A stretch of DNA of 64,000 nucleotides from positions 124,001-188,000 of the forward strand of contig NZ_JAPWKD010000031.1 of the NCBI RefSeq assembly GCF_028283705.1. The letters are read 5' to 3'. The DNA is from Pantoea sp. (GTDB taxonomy: Bacteria > Pseudomonadota > Gammaproteobacteria > Enterobacterales > Enterobacteriaceae). Below, in pieces: positions 1 to 8,564 of the stretch (position 1 is its first letter; each line of letters opens with the position of its first letter). The notes beneath the pieces were generated by a model. That model was not told the DNA's origin. It ran no database searches and saw only the letters and a program-made list of their open reading frames with translations. The translations under genes and the position numbers were made by a program.

Positions 1-1
1 G

Positions 2-244
2 GGTGGCAATCTGCTCTCCCCCGGGGATGGCTGGTTTGAGCCGTTACATGATATCGGCGATGAAGTCAGTGCCGGTGAACTGGCCGGCTGGCTGCATCGC
101 CTGACCGAACCGCACGCGCAACCCCAGGCGGTGCATTTCCCCCAGGGCGGACGTATCTATTCACAGCGCACCTTTGGTGCTACCGCACAAGGCAACAGTC
201 TGGCGGTGCTGGTGCAGGACCTGAACGCGAAGGAGCAGGCATGA
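2..244 (+). CDS. C-terminal end of an aspartoacylase / succinylglutamate desuccinylase family deacylase (partial)
   Basis: Only the last 80 codons are present; the gene enters from the left edge and stops at TGA 242-244. The frame reads through SPGDGWFEPLHDIGDEV and later HFPQGGRIYSQRTFGA, the beta-rich C-terminal segment ('G.l..l..lG..V..G..lg.v') typical of zinc deacylases of the AstE/aspartoacylase family, including the ectoine-pathway enzyme DoeB/EutE. The stop overlaps the start of the next gene (ATGA), so the two are probably translated together. In ectoine-utilisation clusters a DoeB/EutE deacylase is paired with a threonine-dehydratase-like EutB, which matches this arrangement, but too little is visible to prove that role. 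Confidence 0.6.
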   Translation, partial: GGNLLSPGDGWFEPLHDIGDEVSAGELAGWLHRLTEPHAQPQAVHFPQGGRIYSQRTFGATAQGNSLAVLVQDLNAKEQA

Positions 245-1182
245 GCGAAAATATTACCCTGAATGACTACCAGGCAGCGCTGGATCGTGTGCGTTCCTGG
301 GTGCGCAAAACGCCACTGGTCGAGGCGGCACCGTGGCAACCGGTGCCCGGTATTGAGCTGCGCCTGAAAGCAGAATGCTCACAGGTTACAGGTTCCTTTA
401 AGGCACGCGGCGCATTTAACCGCGTGCTTAACCTGCCACAAGCGGTACGCAATCAGGGACTGGCCACCGCATCGGGCGGTAACTTCGGTGCGGCCGTTGC
501 CTGGGTTGGTCAGCAACTGGAACTCCCCACGGATGTCTTCGTGATGAACACCAGCACCGAACTGACGCGCCAGCGCATCGAAAGCTACGGTGCGAAGCTG
601 ACAGTGGAAGGTGATTTCTGGGATCAGAGCTGGGATGCGGCAGGTGCCCGTATTCAGGAAACGGGTGGCGCGTTACTCCATCCCTATGCTGACCGCGACG
701 TGGTTATCGGCCAGGGAACCATGGCGCTGGAGATCCTTGAACAATGGCCTGAAGTAGAGACGCTGGTGGTGTCCATTGGTGGTGGGGGATTGATTGCCGG
801 GGTGGCACAGGCGGCGAAATTACTGAAGCCCGGCATTCGTATTATCGGCGTAGAAGCGGCGGGCTGTCCGATGATGTGGACCTGCCGTCAGCAGCAGCGC
901 ATCGTGAAACTGGAACAGGTCAAAACCATCGTCCCGATCCTCGCGGCACGTTCGACGGAAGCCATCAACTTTGCGCTGGTGCAAGAATATGTCGATGAGA
1001 TCGTGCTGGTGCCGGAAGACCAGGTCGAAGCCTCTGCCCGTGAGGTCTGGGGGGCGACTGGCCTGGCGATCGAGCTGGGGGCCGCCACCGCTGTTGCTGC
1101 GGTCACCCGACAGCTGTTTACCCTCAAACCCGATGAAAAAATCGCGGTGGTACTGTGCGGCAGCGGCACTAACGGCATGTAA
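241..1182 (+). CDS. PLP-dependent threonine/serine dehydratase family protein
   Basis: 313 aa, fold-type II PLP enzyme. The PLP lysine sits in SFKARGAFN (about residue 55), the phosphate-binding glycine loop is SIGGGGLIAG (about residue 180) and a C-terminal CGSGTNG loop is present, as in catabolic threonine/serine dehydratases. There is no C-terminal ACT regulatory domain, so it is the short, non-biosynthetic type. It starts with ATG overlapping the stop of the preceding deacylase gene. In EutB/DoeB-type ectoine clusters such a protein is proposed to act on a hydroxy- or amino-acid intermediate; ordinary L-threonine or L-serine deamination is equally possible. The family is certain, the substrate is not. 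Confidence 0.85.
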   Translation: MSENITLNDYQAALDRVRSWVRKTPLVEAAPWQPVPGIELRLKAECSQVTGSFKARGAFNRVLNLPQAVRNQGLATASGGNFGAAVAWVGQQLELPTDVFVMNTSTELTRQRIESYGAKLTVEGDFWDQSWDAAGARIQETGGALLHPYADRDVVIGQGTMALEILEQWPEVETLVVSIGGGGLIAGVAQAAKLLKPGIRIIGVEAAGCPMMWTCRQQQRIVKLEQVKTIVPILAARSTEAINFALVQEYVDEIVLVPEDQVEASAREVWGATGLAIELGAATAVAAVTRQLFTLKPDEKIAVVLCGSGTNGM

Positions 1183-1199
1183 GATTAAAGGGTTTATTC

Positions 1200-1240
1200 A
1201 AAGCTCTTAATGGCGTTAATTGCCATTAAGGGCTTTATTT
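1200..1240 (+). terminator. Hairpin after the dehydratase gene
   Basis: 15-bp inverted repeat with a single G-U pair (1200-1214 against 1222-1236) and a 7-base loop, 18 bases after the dehydratase stop. It is followed by only a short T-rich tail, so termination may be weak or factor-assisted. The arms read AAAGCTCTTAATGGC and its complement. Confidence 0.6.
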
Positions 1241-1280
1241 AAAGCTTCTAAATCACCACTCTCCTTTTACTTCTCTGTGT

Positions 1281-1286
1281 TATAAT
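1281..1286 (+). promoter_or_regulatory. Candidate -10 box of hipBA
   Basis: A perfect TATAAT lies 55 bases before the hipB start in an A+T-rich stretch. No good -35 is visible at 16-18 bp, consistent with a promoter that depends on or is repressed by its own regulator. A TATCC half-site (near 1310) resembles half of the E. coli HipB operator, without a clear partner half. Confidence 0.35.
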
Positions 1287-1340
1287 AAAAGCCATAAATG
1301 AAACCCCTATATCCACAATAAGGCACCAGGAGCTTTATCT

Positions 1341-1655
1341 ATGGCCCTTAATCTCTATTCTGAAGCAAGGCTATTGTCCGAGCTTGGGCAGCGATTAAAA
1401 AACCAACGCCTGCGCCGTAATATGCTGCAAAAGGAACTGGCAGAAAAAGCGGGCATCTCCGTCTCCGCACTGAAAAACCTGGAAAACGACGGTAAAGCCA
1501 CCCTTGAAAACTTTATGAAAGTGGTGTTTGCCCTGCGACTGGAAAAAGAGATGACCCAGCTATTTTCCGCCCCAGCGCTCAGCATCGCACAGGTTGAGGC
1601 CCTCAGGGAACCCACGCGTCAACGCGCGACACAACGCAAGGTGAAAGGAAATTGA
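1341..1655 (+). CDS. hipB: HipB-type antitoxin, XRE-family DNA-binding protein
   Basis: 104 aa. An XRE helix-turn-helix occupies about residues 12-65: RLRRNMLQKELAEKAGIS followed by VSALKNLENDGKATL. The C-terminal tail is basic and ends RATQRKVKGN. The gene is preceded by CAGGAGC at a good distance from ATG 1341, and its stop overlaps the TTG start of hipA. By family knowledge it neutralises HipA and represses the operon. It is longer than E. coli HipB (88 aa) but has the same order, HTH then tail. Role inferred from the partner gene. Confidence 0.85.
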   Translation: MALNLYSEARLLSELGQRLKNQRLRRNMLQKELAEKAGISVSALKNLENDGKATLENFMKVVFALRLEKEMTQLFSAPALSIAQVEALREPTRQRATQRKVKGN

Positions 1656-2923
1656 CAGGTCATTATCAACCTCTTCAGCGGCTTGAAGTGATTTATCAGG
1701 GATGGGGGGAAGAGTGGCCGCTGGGTATTCTGGCGGCAGCCAGTGGTCGCGGTCAGTGGCTGTTTGAATATTCACAGGAAAGCATTCAGCGCGGCATCGA
1801 ATTCTCTCCGCTGCTGCATCCACCGACCAGCACCACCTATGCCGACTTTGAACGTCATCAGGAAGGTGTACCTGGCTTTATCGCCGATTCATTGCCAGAT
1901 GGATGGGGCCGCTTACTGCTGGACCGTTTGCTGCGCCGTAATAACATCGAACCTGCCGCGTTATCGGCGCTTGATCGCCTTGCGCTGCTGGGTAACAACA
2001 CCATGGGGGCCCTGACCTACCGGCCGCTGATCAACATGCCAGAACAGGATAAATCCCGGCAAAATATCGATGACCTGGTGATCCTGGCTCAGGAAATTCA
2101 GATTGAAGTCACTGGTCAGCATTCCGACGTACTGCCAGAACTGGTTCGCCTCGGTGGCTCACCCCATGGCGCACGGCCAAAAGTGTTGGTCGAATTTGAT
2201 CCGGCCACGGGTCATGTTGCGGCTACGCCATTCACTGGCAGTCATCCCTGGCTGATTAAATTCCCGGCAGCGCAGGAAGATACATGGGTATGTGCGCTTG
2301 AAGAGGTGTATGCACGCATGGCACGCCTCGCTGGCATCGATTTTCCTGACAGCCAGTGGTTCGATCTCGGGGCAGGTTTATCTGCTTTCGGCGTGAAGCG
2401 TTTTGATCGCGTGGCGGGAATGCGGGTGCCGGTACTGAGCATGGCAGGTGCACTACAGGCGGATTTCCGGCTGCCCTGCCTTGATTACAGCGACATACTT
2501 CAGGCGACAGGCATGATTACCCGCTCAGTGCTGGAGCGGAACATTCAGGCGCGCAGGATGGTGTTCAACGTCATCATGAATAACCAGGATGATCACGCCA
2601 AAAACTTTGCCTTTATCCTTAATCAACATGGCGAGTGGCAGGTATCACCCGCCTATGACCTGACCTTACAAATGGGACCAGGCGGCCAGCATCAGACATC
2701 CGTGGCAGGTTACGGCCGAAACATCAGTCGGAAAGCCTTAGTAAAAGCCGCTGCATCGGCAGATATTTCCGGCAAAAGCCTTAACCTGATCATTCAGGAA
2801 GTGACCGATGTTGCTGCATCCTTTATTAAGGTGGCGCAGGAACTGGGAGATGCCATTCCTGCCAGTGTGATCAAAGCCAGCGCAGAAAAAATACACGCTA
2901 ACATTCGGGCGCTGGACGCATGA
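1652..2923 (+). CDS. hipA: HipA-type serine/threonine kinase toxin
   Basis: 423 aa. The N-terminal HipA domain contains FIADSLPDGWGRLLLDR (about residue 75), the nucleotide-loop region has GGSPHGARPKV (about 170), and the kinase core carries NNQDDHAKNFAF (about 310) with SPAYDLT shortly after, which fit the HipA catalytic and metal-binding segments. Such kinases phosphorylate a translation component (glutamyl-tRNA synthetase for E. coli HipA) and arrest growth. The start is TTG 1652, inside the hipB stop and preceded by AAAGG, so expression is probably coupled to hipB. All key segments are intact. The target of this homologue is unknown. Confidence 0.9.
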   Translation: MTGHYQPLQRLEVIYQGWGEEWPLGILAAASGRGQWLFEYSQESIQRGIEFSPLLHPPTSTTYADFERHQEGVPGFIADSLPDGWGRLLLDRLLRRNNIEPAALSALDRLALLGNNTMGALTYRPLINMPEQDKSRQNIDDLVILAQEIQIEVTGQHSDVLPELVRLGGSPHGARPKVLVEFDPATGHVAATPFTGSHPWLIKFPAAQEDTWVCALEEVYARMARLAGIDFPDSQWFDLGAGLSAFGVKRFDRVAGMRVPVLSMAGALQADFRLPCLDYSDILQATGMITRSVLERNIQARRMVFNVIMNNQDDHAKNFAFILNQHGEWQVSPAYDLTLQMGPGGQHQTSVAGYGRNISRKALVKAAASADISGKSLNLIIQEVTDVAASFIKVAQELGDAIPASVIKASAEKIHANIRALDA

Positions 2924-3465
2924 CACACGGATTGCAGTTAACGACTCCCCGGCTGATCTGTGCACAGATAGAGCAGCAGGATTGGGCATTCTTTCACCGC
3001 TTGCTGGTCTCACCGGAAGTGCAATTTTACGTTGCCGATGTCAAACCCGAAGAGGAGATTCGCGCGGCTTTTGCGGCGCGGTTGCCAGTGTGGTCCACAC
3101 AGAGCTCGCACTGGCTCTGTCTGGTGGTACGGGAACGGGAAACCGGCGTGAGACTCGGCGTTACCGGTTATATCCGGCAGGACAATGACTGCGCCGAAGT
3201 CGGCTTTCTGTTCGCGCCCGAAGCGCAGGGCAATGGGTACGCACGGGAATCATTGCAGGTCGTTTGCGATTTTGCCTTTGGTGCGGGAGGAATCAAGCGG
3301 CTGGTCGCCACCGTCACTGCCGGAAATCTCCCTTCCCGTCGTTTGCTGGAAAAAACAGGTTTTGTCCTCGAAAAAGAAATCCCCGAAAGCTACTGGCTGA
3401 GGAATACATGGCATAGCGACTGGCTGTTTTCTTTGCCACGCGAGGATTACCGGCCCTCCCCCTGA
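2920..3465 (+). CDS. GNAT-family N-acetyltransferase (RimJ/RimL type)
   Basis: 181 aa. The fold follows RimJ/RimL acetyltransferases: N-terminal LTTPRLICAQIEQQDW, acetyl-CoA-binding strand and loop FAPEAQGNGYARESL (about residues 97-111, the Q/R-x-x-G-x-G/A motif), then VTAGNLPSRRLLEKTGF, the 'N..S..l.eK.GF' signature. It starts at ATG 2920 overlapping the hipA stop by four bases, so it is translated as a third gene of hipBA. Its stop directly abuts the convergent citG stop. Such enzymes acetylate ribosomal protein N-termini, amino acids or antibiotics; the substrate here is not readable. Confidence 0.85.
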   Translation: MTHGLQLTTPRLICAQIEQQDWAFFHRLLVSPEVQFYVADVKPEEEIRAAFAARLPVWSTQSSHWLCLVVRERETGVRLGVTGYIRQDNDCAEVGFLFAPEAQGNGYARESLQVVCDFAFGAGGIKRLVATVTAGNLPSRRLLEKTGFVLEKEIPESYWLRNTWHSDWLFSLPREDYRPSP

Positions 3466-4296
3466 TTACCCAAGTTCGGCCAGCACCCAGGCCACAGCCA
3501 GCAAATCGGCACTACCGCCCGGGCTTAAACGGCGCGCCATCAAAGCCTGATCCATCTGGCGCAGGGCCGCGTTGTCCCAACCGGTTGCCAGCAGCGTCGC
3601 CGCATAATCCTGCACATAACGTAACCCTGCCATCCCCCCCCGTGACAGCAGATTACTGTCCGGGTTAGACACCATCAGACGCAGCAAGGCATGTTGTAAC
3701 CGCCGCTCGCCCTGTTCATGATGCCAGAACGGCAGCACCGCGTTGCGTACCGTGGCGAAACCGCTCTCCACCTCACCCCGTGCGCCCGTCAGACCATAGT
3801 CACGAAACTGCCGTTCCCCGGCTGTGCACCGCTGTTTACGATTAACCAGTTCACGCGCCACCAGCCCACAGCAAATTTCACTGACCTGACGACAAAGCGC
3901 GTCAGCACTCACTCTGCGTCTTTGTCCCCGCAAACGCCCGGCGGCGAAACACAGCAGCCCAAGGGAGAAGATGCCTCCTTTGTGTGTATTCACCCCGCCA
4001 GTGGCGGCAAGCATCGCCTGCTCGCAGGCCATGCCCGCCGGACGCAGCAGAGACAACTGTTCAGCGACGGGCTGTTGTGCATGCTCCGATCCCAGGCGGG
4101 AGAAAACCGCCAGCCACGGCGTGATGGCCGTAATGCTGGTTAACATCAGTCCATGATCCATGTCCTGGTGCGAACCACTATTGGCGCGATCCACCAGCCC
4201 TGGTTTCGGGGTTAAATTCAGCTCAACAAGCAGCGCCTGCGCCGCCAGGCCAGGCACGTCTGGCGCTTCGGCTTTAGTCGCGAGCAAACCAGCCAT
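3466..4296 (-). CDS. citG: CitG, triphosphoribosyl-dephospho-CoA synthase
   Basis: About 276 aa. The enzyme makes 2'-(5''-triphosphoribosyl)-3'-dephospho-CoA, the precursor of the citrate lyase prosthetic group, from ATP and dephospho-CoA. Signature residues: LTPKPGLVDRANSGSHQDMD near the N-terminus and GGVNTHKGGIFSLGLL in the middle, both typical of CitG/MdcB. Last gene of citCDEFXG; its start lies inside citX (about 23 bases overlap), indicating translational coupling. I prefer ATG at 4296 to the in-frame TTG one codon upstream. Ordinary length for a separate CitG (in some species it is fused to CitX). Confidence 0.95.
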   Translation of the reverse strand: MAGLLATKAEAPDVPGLAAQALLVELNLTPKPGLVDRANSGSHQDMDHGLMLTSITAITPWLAVFSRLGSEHAQQPVAEQLSLLRPAGMACEQAMLAATGGVNTHKGGIFSLGLLCFAAGRLRGQRRRVSADALCRQVSEICCGLVARELVNRKQRCTAGERQFRDYGLTGARGEVESGFATVRNAVLPFWHHEQGERRLQHALLRLMVSNPDSNLLSRGGMAGLRYVQDYAATLLATGWDNAALRQMDQALMARRLSPGGSADLLAVAWVLAELG

Positions 4297-4813
4297 CAAT
4301 CATGTTCTCCACACGAGATACCACCTCTTCAGGCGAGTGGCGACGTGAACGTGCGCAGCCATGCGCGGGTTCGTCGCACACCAGACAACGGCGGGTGTGT
4401 AAATCCAGCGACTGCCGTCCTATCTGCCCCTGCTGCGGACAAAACACATCAAAATCCCACAACCTGCCGAGGGGGAAAGTCTGTTCCAGTTCGACGCACT
4501 GCGCCTTAATCTCCACCGCCGGATGTTCCACACACCATAACGCTTCCGGGCCGGTCTCCAGCCATAAGACCTGATGGGCCACCACCGGCCAGCGATGCTG
4601 CCACAGCAACTGATCACAGGTCTGCAATGCCACCCCCATGGTGTTGCGATAACGGATACTGTCTTTCACCGCACCTGGCGTTACCAGGGTCAGAGAAATA
4701 ATAGGTTGTTGATAGCGAGTGAGCCAGTCAGTCTGCCGCGCCGCGCGAGCCTCTTTCGCCGCCAGTAGCGCTGCAAGACTGACGCCCGCTCGCACGGGCG
4801 TCATGGTTGTCAT
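4274..4813 (-). CDS. citX: CitX, apo-citrate lyase phosphoribosyl-dephospho-CoA transferase
   Basis: 179 aa. CitX transfers the prosthetic group made by CitG onto the acyl carrier protein CitD. Recognisable segments are the N-terminal ALLAAKEARAARQTDWL, VTLTPGAVKDS-like text (here LVTPGAVKDSIRYRNTMGVA) and the C-terminal CLVCDEPAHGCARSRRHS, the cysteine-containing CitX signature. A strong GGAGGAA lies 7 bases before ATG 4813, and citF stops two bases upstream. Intact and of normal length. Confidence 0.95.
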   Translation of the reverse strand: MTTMTPVRAGVSLAALLAAKEARAARQTDWLTRYQQPIISLTLVTPGAVKDSIRYRNTMGVALQTCDQLLWQHRWPVVAHQVLWLETGPEALWCVEHPAVEIKAQCVELEQTFPLGRLWDFDVFCPQQGQIGRQSLDLHTRRCLVCDEPAHGCARSRRHSPEEVVSRVENMIDGWFARD

Positions 4814-4815
4814 CG

Positions 4816-6336
4816 TTATTCCTCCTTCACCTGGCGGACAACATCAATCACGCTACCGTCACGATAACGGATCACCCCGACAATACGGTCGGTAAAGGCA
4901 ATCGGTTTGGGCTCACCGGTCAGGGCGACCGCTCGCTGATAGAGTGCTGCGATATCGACCAGTTTCATCCCTGCCGCCAGTAATCGCTCGCGGATTTCCG
5001 GGCGCGCAGGATTCACGGCGATACCGTGATCCGTCACCAGCACATCGATACTCTCTCCGGGTGTCAGCCGGGTGGTGACGCGTTTGACCACCGTGGGAAT
5101 ACGGCTGCGCAGCAACGGCGCGACCACGATCGTCAGATTGGCCGCAGCAGCCACATCGCAGTGGCCACCGGAGGCACCGCGCATCACGCCATCGGAACCG
5201 GTAATCACGTTGACGTTAAAATCGACGTCAATTTCCAGCGCGCTGAGAATCACCACATCCAGCTGATCGCAGCTGGCCGCTTTTCCGCCGGGATTGGCAT
5301 ACACGTCGGTGGAGATCTCAACATGGTTCGGGTTACGCCGCAGCGACGCGGCTGCTTCGCTGTCGAAGCACTGGGTATCGAGCAATTTTTCGATCAGCCC
5401 TTTTTCATGCAGATCGACCAGGCTGCCGGTAATGCCGCCAAGGGCAAAACGCGCTTTGACGCCATGACGCGCCATTTTTTCTTCCATGAAACGGGTCGCA
5501 GCGGTGGCGGCAGCGCCTGAACCGGTCTGCATTGAAAAGCCATCGCGGAAATAACCGGAATGTTCGATCACATCAGCGGCATAGCGGGCAATCATCAGTT
5601 CACGCGGATTACTGGTGACGCGCGCCGCCCCGACACTGATTTTCGCCGGATCACCTACGCTGGCAACCTGGACAATCAAGTCCACCTGCTCCTGTCCGAG
5701 GCTGGCGGGCATATTGGGAAAGGGCACCAGCTCTTCCGTCAGCAGCACCACTTTTTTGGCGAAACGGGCATCGACCATCGCATAACCAAGCGACCCGCAC
5801 GCGGAACGCCCCTCGCTGCCATTAGCATTGCCAAACTCATCGCTGCAAGGCACGCCGAGAAAAGCGACATCAATGCTCAGTTCGCCGTCCTGCAACAGTT
5901 TCACCCGACCACCGTGGGAGTGGATCTGTACCGGCTCAGTCATCAACCCATGAGAAATGGCTTCCGCCAGTTTGCCGCGCATACCGGAAGTAAAGATGCG
6001 TGTAATGACGCCGCTCTGGATATGTTCGATCAGTGCATCATTGCAGGTCATCAGCGAGCTGGAGGCCAGCGTCAGATTTTTAAATCCAAGTCGCGCCAGT
6101 GCCGCCACCACATTGTTGATGACCTGGTCACCCTCACGAAAGGCATGATGGAAGGAAATGGTCATACCGTCCTGCAAACCGCTGCGTGCGATAGCGTCAT
6201 CCAGCGAGCTGCATAATTTACGGCAGTGTTTGGCATGGATATCCGCCAGCCACGGCGTGGCCTCATGAGCACCTTCAAAAGGTTTTAATGCACGCAGATG
6301 GGGAAAATTAACGTGAAGAAGTTCAGTCTGGTTCAT
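4816..6336 (-). CDS. citF: Citrate lyase alpha subunit (citrate CoA-transferase)
   Basis: 506 aa from ATG 6336 (MNQTELLHVNF); a longer in-frame reading upstream has no homology look and overlaps citE. The alpha subunit exchanges acetyl for citryl on the ACP thioester. Family marks: HHAFREGDQVINNVVA, the FTSGMRGKLAEAI segment, SEGRSACGSLGYAMVDA, LGGITGSLVDLHEKGL and C-terminal VLVTDHGIAVNPARPE, all highly conserved in CitF. It starts 10 bases after the citE stop. Complete, with no frameshift. Confidence 0.97.
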   Translation of the reverse strand: MNQTELLHVNFPHLRALKPFEGAHEATPWLADIHAKHCRKLCSSLDDAIARSGLQDGMTISFHHAFREGDQVINNVVAALARLGFKNLTLASSSLMTCNDALIEHIQSGVITRIFTSGMRGKLAEAISHGLMTEPVQIHSHGGRVKLLQDGELSIDVAFLGVPCSDEFGNANGSEGRSACGSLGYAMVDARFAKKVVLLTEELVPFPNMPASLGQEQVDLIVQVASVGDPAKISVGAARVTSNPRELMIARYAADVIEHSGYFRDGFSMQTGSGAAATAATRFMEEKMARHGVKARFALGGITGSLVDLHEKGLIEKLLDTQCFDSEAAASLRRNPNHVEISTDVYANPGGKAASCDQLDVVILSALEIDVDFNVNVITGSDGVMRGASGGHCDVAAAANLTIVVAPLLRSRIPTVVKRVTTRLTPGESIDVLVTDHGIAVNPARPEIRERLLAAGMKLVDIAALYQRAVALTGEPKPIAFTDRIVGVIRYRDGSVIDVVRQVKEE

Positions 6337-6346
6337 GGTTTTGTCC

Positions 6347-7222
6347 TTAACGACGCACGCCGGACGCAGCCGCACGTTCCAGCACCATCTGCGCATGATT
6401 AATAATGGGGGCGTCGATCATTTTGCCGTTCAACGACACCACGCCGAGGCCATTGCGGTCCCCTTCCTCTGCCGCCTCGATGACGCGCTCAGCGTGATCC
6501 ACCTCCTGCTGGGTCGGGGCATAGGCGTTATGCAGCAAATCAATCTGACGCGGGTTGATCAGCGACTTGCCGTTAAAACCCATTTTGCGGATCAGCTCAA
6601 CTTCGTGCAGAAAACCGGCTTCGTCATTCACGTCTGACCACACCACATCAAAGGCATCGATACCGGTGGCGCGGGCGGCATGCAACACGGCGCAGCGTGC
6701 ATAGAACAACTCGGTGCCGTCACCGCGTTCGGTTTGCATATCCATCACATAGTCGAACGCCGCCAGTGCAATGCCGATCAGACGCTGGGAGCTGCGCGCA
6801 ATCGCCACGGCGTTAATCACCCCTATGGCCGATTCAATCGCCGCCATCACGCGTGTGGAACCTATCGGACGCCCGCAGGCCAGTTCGATACGTTCGAGGT
6901 GGCGCTCCAGTTCATAGATATCTTCCGGGGTATCGGTTTTCGGCAGGCGCACCACATCAACCCCGGCACGCACCACTGCCTCCAGATCAGGTAAACCAAA
7001 CGGCGTGTGCAGCGGGTTGATGCGCACCACCGTTTCAATGTCCTGGTACATCGGATGCTGCAACGCGTGGAACACCAGCAAACGTGCGGTATCTTTTTCC
7101 CTGAGCGACACCGCATCTTCCAGGTCGAACATGATCGAATCAGGCCGATAGATAAAGGCAGTGGAGAGCATGGCGGCATTGGCACCGGGCAGAAACAACA
7201 TGCTACGACGCAGTTTTTTCAT
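6347..7222 (-). CDS. citE: Citrate lyase beta subunit (citryl-ACP lyase)
   Basis: 291 aa. Cleaves citryl-ACP to oxaloacetate and acetyl-ACP. TIM-barrel HpcH/CitE family: N-terminal RRSMLFLPGANAAML, Mg-binding SIMFDLEDAVSLREKD (acidic DLED), RINPLHTPFG, and the second acidic residue in AAIESAIGVINAVAIA, with NGKSLINPRQIDLLH near the C-terminus. Its start overlaps the citD stop by four bases. Complete. Confidence 0.97.
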   Translation of the reverse strand: MKKLRRSMLFLPGANAAMLSTAFIYRPDSIMFDLEDAVSLREKDTARLLVFHALQHPMYQDIETVVRINPLHTPFGLPDLEAVVRAGVDVVRLPKTDTPEDIYELERHLERIELACGRPIGSTRVMAAIESAIGVINAVAIARSSQRLIGIALAAFDYVMDMQTERGDGTELFYARCAVLHAARATGIDAFDVVWSDVNDEAGFLHEVELIRKMGFNGKSLINPRQIDLLHNAYAPTQQEVDHAERVIEAAEEGDRNGLGVVSLNGKMIDAPIINHAQMVLERAAASGVRR

Positions 7223-7512
7223 TGCAGCTTCCCCCAGTCGATCTCCGTCTCATCAGCGGCACGCAACACGGCGCTTTGCAGACGGGCGCGGATCACGCAA
7301 TCCAGCGCACCCTTGTCCTCGATAATGACCAGGCCCTGCCAGACTTGCATTTCCCGCAAGGTGGTGTGCACGACCTGGCGAATCTGATCGCCAAATTGCT
7401 TAATCACCTCGCTGTGAATCACCACTTCAAGGTCGCCCCCGCTGGGGGCTATTTTTACCATCAGGTCGCTGGACTCCATGGTTCCCGCCAGCGCCTCCCT
7501 CACAATTTTCAT
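7219..7512 (-). CDS. citD: Citrate lyase gamma subunit (acyl carrier protein)
   Basis: 97 aa. Carries the phosphoribosyl-dephospho-CoA group. The N-terminal EALAGTMESSDLMVKI places a serine at residue 14, the attachment position known from the Klebsiella enzyme. The rest (FGDQIRQVVHTTLREMQV, VIEDKGALDCVIRARLQSA) matches the CitD family. Follows citC by 17 bases and overlaps citE. Complete. Confidence 0.96.
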   Translation of the reverse strand: MKIVREALAGTMESSDLMVKIAPSGGDLEVVIHSEVIKQFGDQIRQVVHTTLREMQVWQGLVIIEDKGALDCVIRARLQSAVLRAADETEIDWGKLQ

Positions 7513-7529
7513 ATTTATATTCCTGATTT

Positions 7530-8549
7530 TTAAGCAACTTCCGCGCTGTAATGGGATGTAAGATGCGCGAAAGTGGTATCCGGTACCATTTCCCGAATAC
7601 GGGAAAACTGGTGTGTTTTAAGTAAGCGACGGACTTCTGACGCCGAAATGGCATTGCCCGTGGTTTTGATACGGGGGATTTCCACCACCTCCACCGTGTC
7701 GGCCAGCAGCTGATGCATGGTGTGGTTGTACTGGCGGGTAATCTCGCAAAAGGGTTCGCTGCCGATAAAGCGCTGGGTAATCCCCAGGGCTGGGGCAATA
7801 TGGTTGCGGAACAGCAGCAGGTCGATCTCACTCCACGCCTGCTGTACCTTACCGGTCTCTTTCAGAAAATAGGCCGGAAAGGTGGCACGGGAGATGATGT
7901 ACTGCGAACCCGGATGCACGGTGATATTGGGCAGATGGGCAACGCCGGCCTGCACCATGTGCAAACGTGCACTAAAGGGAAAGAACGAGGCATCTTCGCG
8001 TACCACAAACACATGCAGCCAGTCGCAGCGCGCGGCCGCCTGTTCCACCAGATAACGGTGTCCCAGCGTGAAAGGATTGGCGTTCATGACAATCGCGCCA
8101 ATACGCTGCCCGGCAACACGGCTGGCCTGCAGGGTACGGCAGTAGCGCTGGATGCCTGAAGGCGTGTTCTCCATCAGGATGGCGTTCTGGCCGCTTTGTA
8201 CCACCGGCCAGAAGCCGTTGTGCTGAAACCGTTCCCGATTGCAGGGGCGCGTACACAGAAACAGATGAAAATGCCCGCGTGCCAGCGCCAGATGCTCCAC
8301 TTCTGCCAGCAGCCGCGCGCTGAGATTTTCGCCGCGCCACTGTTCATCAATGGCGACGCATTTGATGACATTAGCGGCAAGGCCGGCACAGCCCACCAGC
8401 CGATCGTCTGCCCAGGCTTCAACGAAAGTGGTGATATCGCTATCCATGCCTAATCCGCTATCCGCCAACAGTGCGCGGATGTTTTCGCGCCGTCGGGGGT
8501 TACTGCTGACTTCCGCAATGCGGAAGTCGATGGAGGGTCGTGGTTGCAT
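7530..8549 (-). CDS. citC: Citrate lyase ligase CitC
   Basis: 339 aa. Activates citrate lyase by acetylating the thiol of the prosthetic group with acetate and ATP. Two domains: an N-terminal GNAT-like part (about residues 1-130) and a C-terminal nucleotidyltransferase with the HxGH-type motif in NANPFTLGHRYLVEQA. ISASEVRRLL near the C-terminus is the ISxSxxR-like second nucleotide motif. Normal length. A GGCGG sequence sits just before ATG 8549; the upstream FAH gene stops 15 bases away, so it is in the same operon. Confidence 0.96.
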   Translation of the reverse strand: MQPRPSIDFRIAEVSSNPRRRENIRALLADSGLGMDSDITTFVEAWADDRLVGCAGLAANVIKCVAIDEQWRGENLSARLLAEVEHLALARGHFHLFLCTRPCNRERFQHNGFWPVVQSGQNAILMENTPSGIQRYCRTLQASRVAGQRIGAIVMNANPFTLGHRYLVEQAAARCDWLHVFVVREDASFFPFSARLHMVQAGVAHLPNITVHPGSQYIISRATFPAYFLKETGKVQQAWSEIDLLLFRNHIAPALGITQRFIGSEPFCEITRQYNHTMHQLLADTVEVVEIPRIKTTGNAISASEVRRLLKTHQFSRIREMVPDTTFAHLTSHYSAEVA

Positions 8550-8564
8550 AATTCCGCCTTCGCC

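Noticed and set aside
5026..6216. Two long frames (164 and 218 codons) antisense to citF
   Set aside because: Low-complexity His/Gln/Arg-rich text from antisense reading; citF is intact and conserved across the region.
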